From Limimaricola soesokkakensis (GTDB taxonomy: Bacteria > Pseudomonadota > Alphaproteobacteria > Rhodobacterales > Rhodobacteraceae), in NCBI RefSeq assembly GCF_900172345.1, contig NZ_FWFY01000001.1, positions 495,733-559,732 on the forward strand: 64,000 nucleotides of DNA, given 5' to 3'. Both the position numbers and the translations under genes were made by a program. Shown in pieces: positions 63,096 to 64,000 of the stretch (the first letter of the stretch is position 1; each line of letters opens with the position of its first letter). The notes beneath the pieces were generated by a model. It searched no databases. It was not told where the DNA came from and saw nothing but the letters and a program-made list of their open reading frames with translations.

Positions 63096-63820
63096 CAACG
63101 GTGGATGTCTTAGCGGCGGCAGAGGGCTGTGGGTCGTTGCTCGACCGTGCCCATTGCGGTTTGGTAGCTTGGACTTGGTCCTGAGACTTCCGATCGGGGC
63201 TATGGATGTGCCTTGGTCCGTACTCCCCTGACCTGCAAGGTCGGGGAGGGGCAATTGGACGAATGATGGCTGGAGATCCTCGACGGCCAGCCGCTTTCGT
63301 CAGGTCGTTTTTACCGGGAAAGTATCGCGATTGCGCCGGCGTTTGGCTGCGCTGTCGTCTCGCCAGAGAGCCCCAGACCCGCTGCGTCAAACTGCCCATG
63401 ACTGTCGTCGAGAGGCGGGATATGGCAGCGAACGTATGGCTGGCGGATCAGTGACTGGTAGCTCAAGCCAGTGTTCGAGTTCCGGTCAACTGGCTTGGTC
63501 GTGCCTGAAGTCTCTCTGTATCACATCCGACAACTTATGAGATGAATTGATCAGGCGGCGGGGTAGGAAGTCACCCTGTTCGTAGGTGCCGTGTCCTAAC
63601 CTATCACAGCTTGGAAATTCGTGAGGTTTCGACGTATCGCCTGCTAAAGCCTTCAAATCACTACTTTGCGACATAAGCAGTAAGCGGATCAGAAGCCTAT
63701 GGGTGATGCGGGGCGAACTGCCGAGCACTCAAGTGCCATTCCCAATGCCCCGCAACGCCAAGGAACATGGAATGGCATACGCCCCCGGCCGCTTTTCCGG
63801 CCGGGGGCGCATGCGTGGGC
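63096..63820. other. Gene-free region after the iron-type permease
   Basis: No reading frame here has a convincing start site, codon pattern or recognisable motif; base composition is less GC-rich than the neighbours, particularly from 63480 to 63720. An imperfect hairpin (CCCC-T-GACC / GGTC-GGGG, 63225-63246) might end the permease transcript, 130 bases after its stop. The rest may be decayed coding sequence or regulatory DNA; nothing more can be supported. Confidence 0.5.
63780..63809 (-). terminator. Terminator-like hairpin for the gene at the right edge
   Basis: Perfect 11-base arms CGCCCCCGGCC (63780-63790) and GGCCGGGGGCG (63799-63809) with an 8-base loop containing TTTT lie 11 bases past the stop codon of the minus-strand gene entering from the right. 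No T-run follows on that strand. Confidence 0.7.
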
Positions 63821-64000
63821 TCACAGTGTGAGCGCGCTTCCGTCGTCGAGCACGAGGACCAACTCGGGCGCGTCGCCGCTGTCGAAGCTGCTCGCCACCC
63901 GGCTGCCGCTGCCCGCGACGATGAAGGCCAGGGCGGCGTTCGTGGCCCCGTCGGCGCCGATCACCGTTTCGATCAGCCCGCTGATGTCGGGCGTCCGGTA
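63821..64000 (-). CDS. C-terminal end of a probable extracellular protein (partial)
   Basis: An open frame enters from the right edge and ends at a TGA at 63823-63821, giving the last 59 residues. The sequence contains V-A-G-S-G-S-R-V-A-S-S-F-D and A-P-E-L-V-L-V-L, rich in Asp, Ser, Ala and Gly. This is reminiscent of C-terminal beta domains of secreted multidomain proteins, but that comparison is from memory of pattern only. Codon use is GC-rich and consistent, and the hairpin directly downstream supports a real gene end. Confidence 0.65.
   Translation of the reverse strand, partial: YRTPDISGLIETVIGADGATNAALAFIVAGSGSRVASSFDSGDAPELVLVLDDGSALTL

Noticed and set aside
63486..63728. An 80-codon minus-strand frame near the right end
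   Set aside because: No ribosome site, no recognisable motif, and atypical codon use; it lies in the gene-free stretch and is not supportable as a gene.

Overview
The window is dense, GC-rich DNA from an alphaproteobacterium, most likely a member of the Rhodobacteraceae. The evidence is the gene content: a Rhodobacter-type sorbitol/mannitol (smo/mtlK) operon, a PhyR-NepR-EcfG general stress locus, a GapR-type DUF2312 protein, an accB-accC-aat block facing an NDUFA12-like complex I gene, and a ScfR-type short-chain-acyl regulator. No rRNA, tRNA, CRISPR array or intact insertion sequence was seen. Almost all of the sequence codes; the only gene-free stretch over 300 bases is 63096-63820.

Layout: 1-4511 is the end of a polyol ABC transporter operon (two permeases, ATPase, sorbitol dehydrogenase, mannitol dehydrogenase), with a SorC-type regulator and a HAD phosphatase on the opposite strand to 6169. 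A fused HyuA-HyuB hydantoinase/oxoprolinase gene follows (6333-9920). Next come a Pqi-type envelope lipid-transport operon with a split PqiA and a very long repeat-bearing PqiB (10119-14982), a small membrane protein, an orphan IolB and CorA. Glycogen genes glgC-glgA-glgX-pgm lie on the minus strand (17180-23628), followed by a fructose-type frcB-C-A-K operon with divergent ROK regulator frcR (23846-28910). Trehalose genes otsB-otsA, a YihY/BrkB protein and the stress-control cluster phyR / nepR-ecfG-histidine kinase occupy 29142-36178. A phospholipase D family gene and a 28-residue membrane peptide come next.

From 38281 there are clpP-clpX, a RidA-like gene, an NDUFA12 homologue and a DUF2155 gene, converging on aat-accC-accB. 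The region 44728-56938 reads as an acetate/short-chain acid module. It holds acs co-transcribed with a branched-chain-amino-acid-type ABC transporter, a divergent ScfR-like regulator, a lone receiver protein, a small membrane protein and a CrbS-like symporter-histidine kinase fusion. The remainder is a SPOA-domain protein, a TIGR01244-type protein, a FadJ-like protein that lacks its Rossmann domain, DUF2312/GapR, a sulfotransferase-like protein, an iron-type ABC permease, and the C-terminus of a protein running off the right edge.

The clearest regulatory theme is the general stress response. Four matches to the EcfG promoter pattern (GGAAC, 16-17 bases, then N-GTT) lie upstream of otsBA, the yihY-like gene, phyR and the 28-residue peptide gene. 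The same window therefore appears to encode the stress sigma factor system and several of its targets. A second theme is strong hairpins placed directly after the periplasmic-binding-protein genes of two ABC operons.
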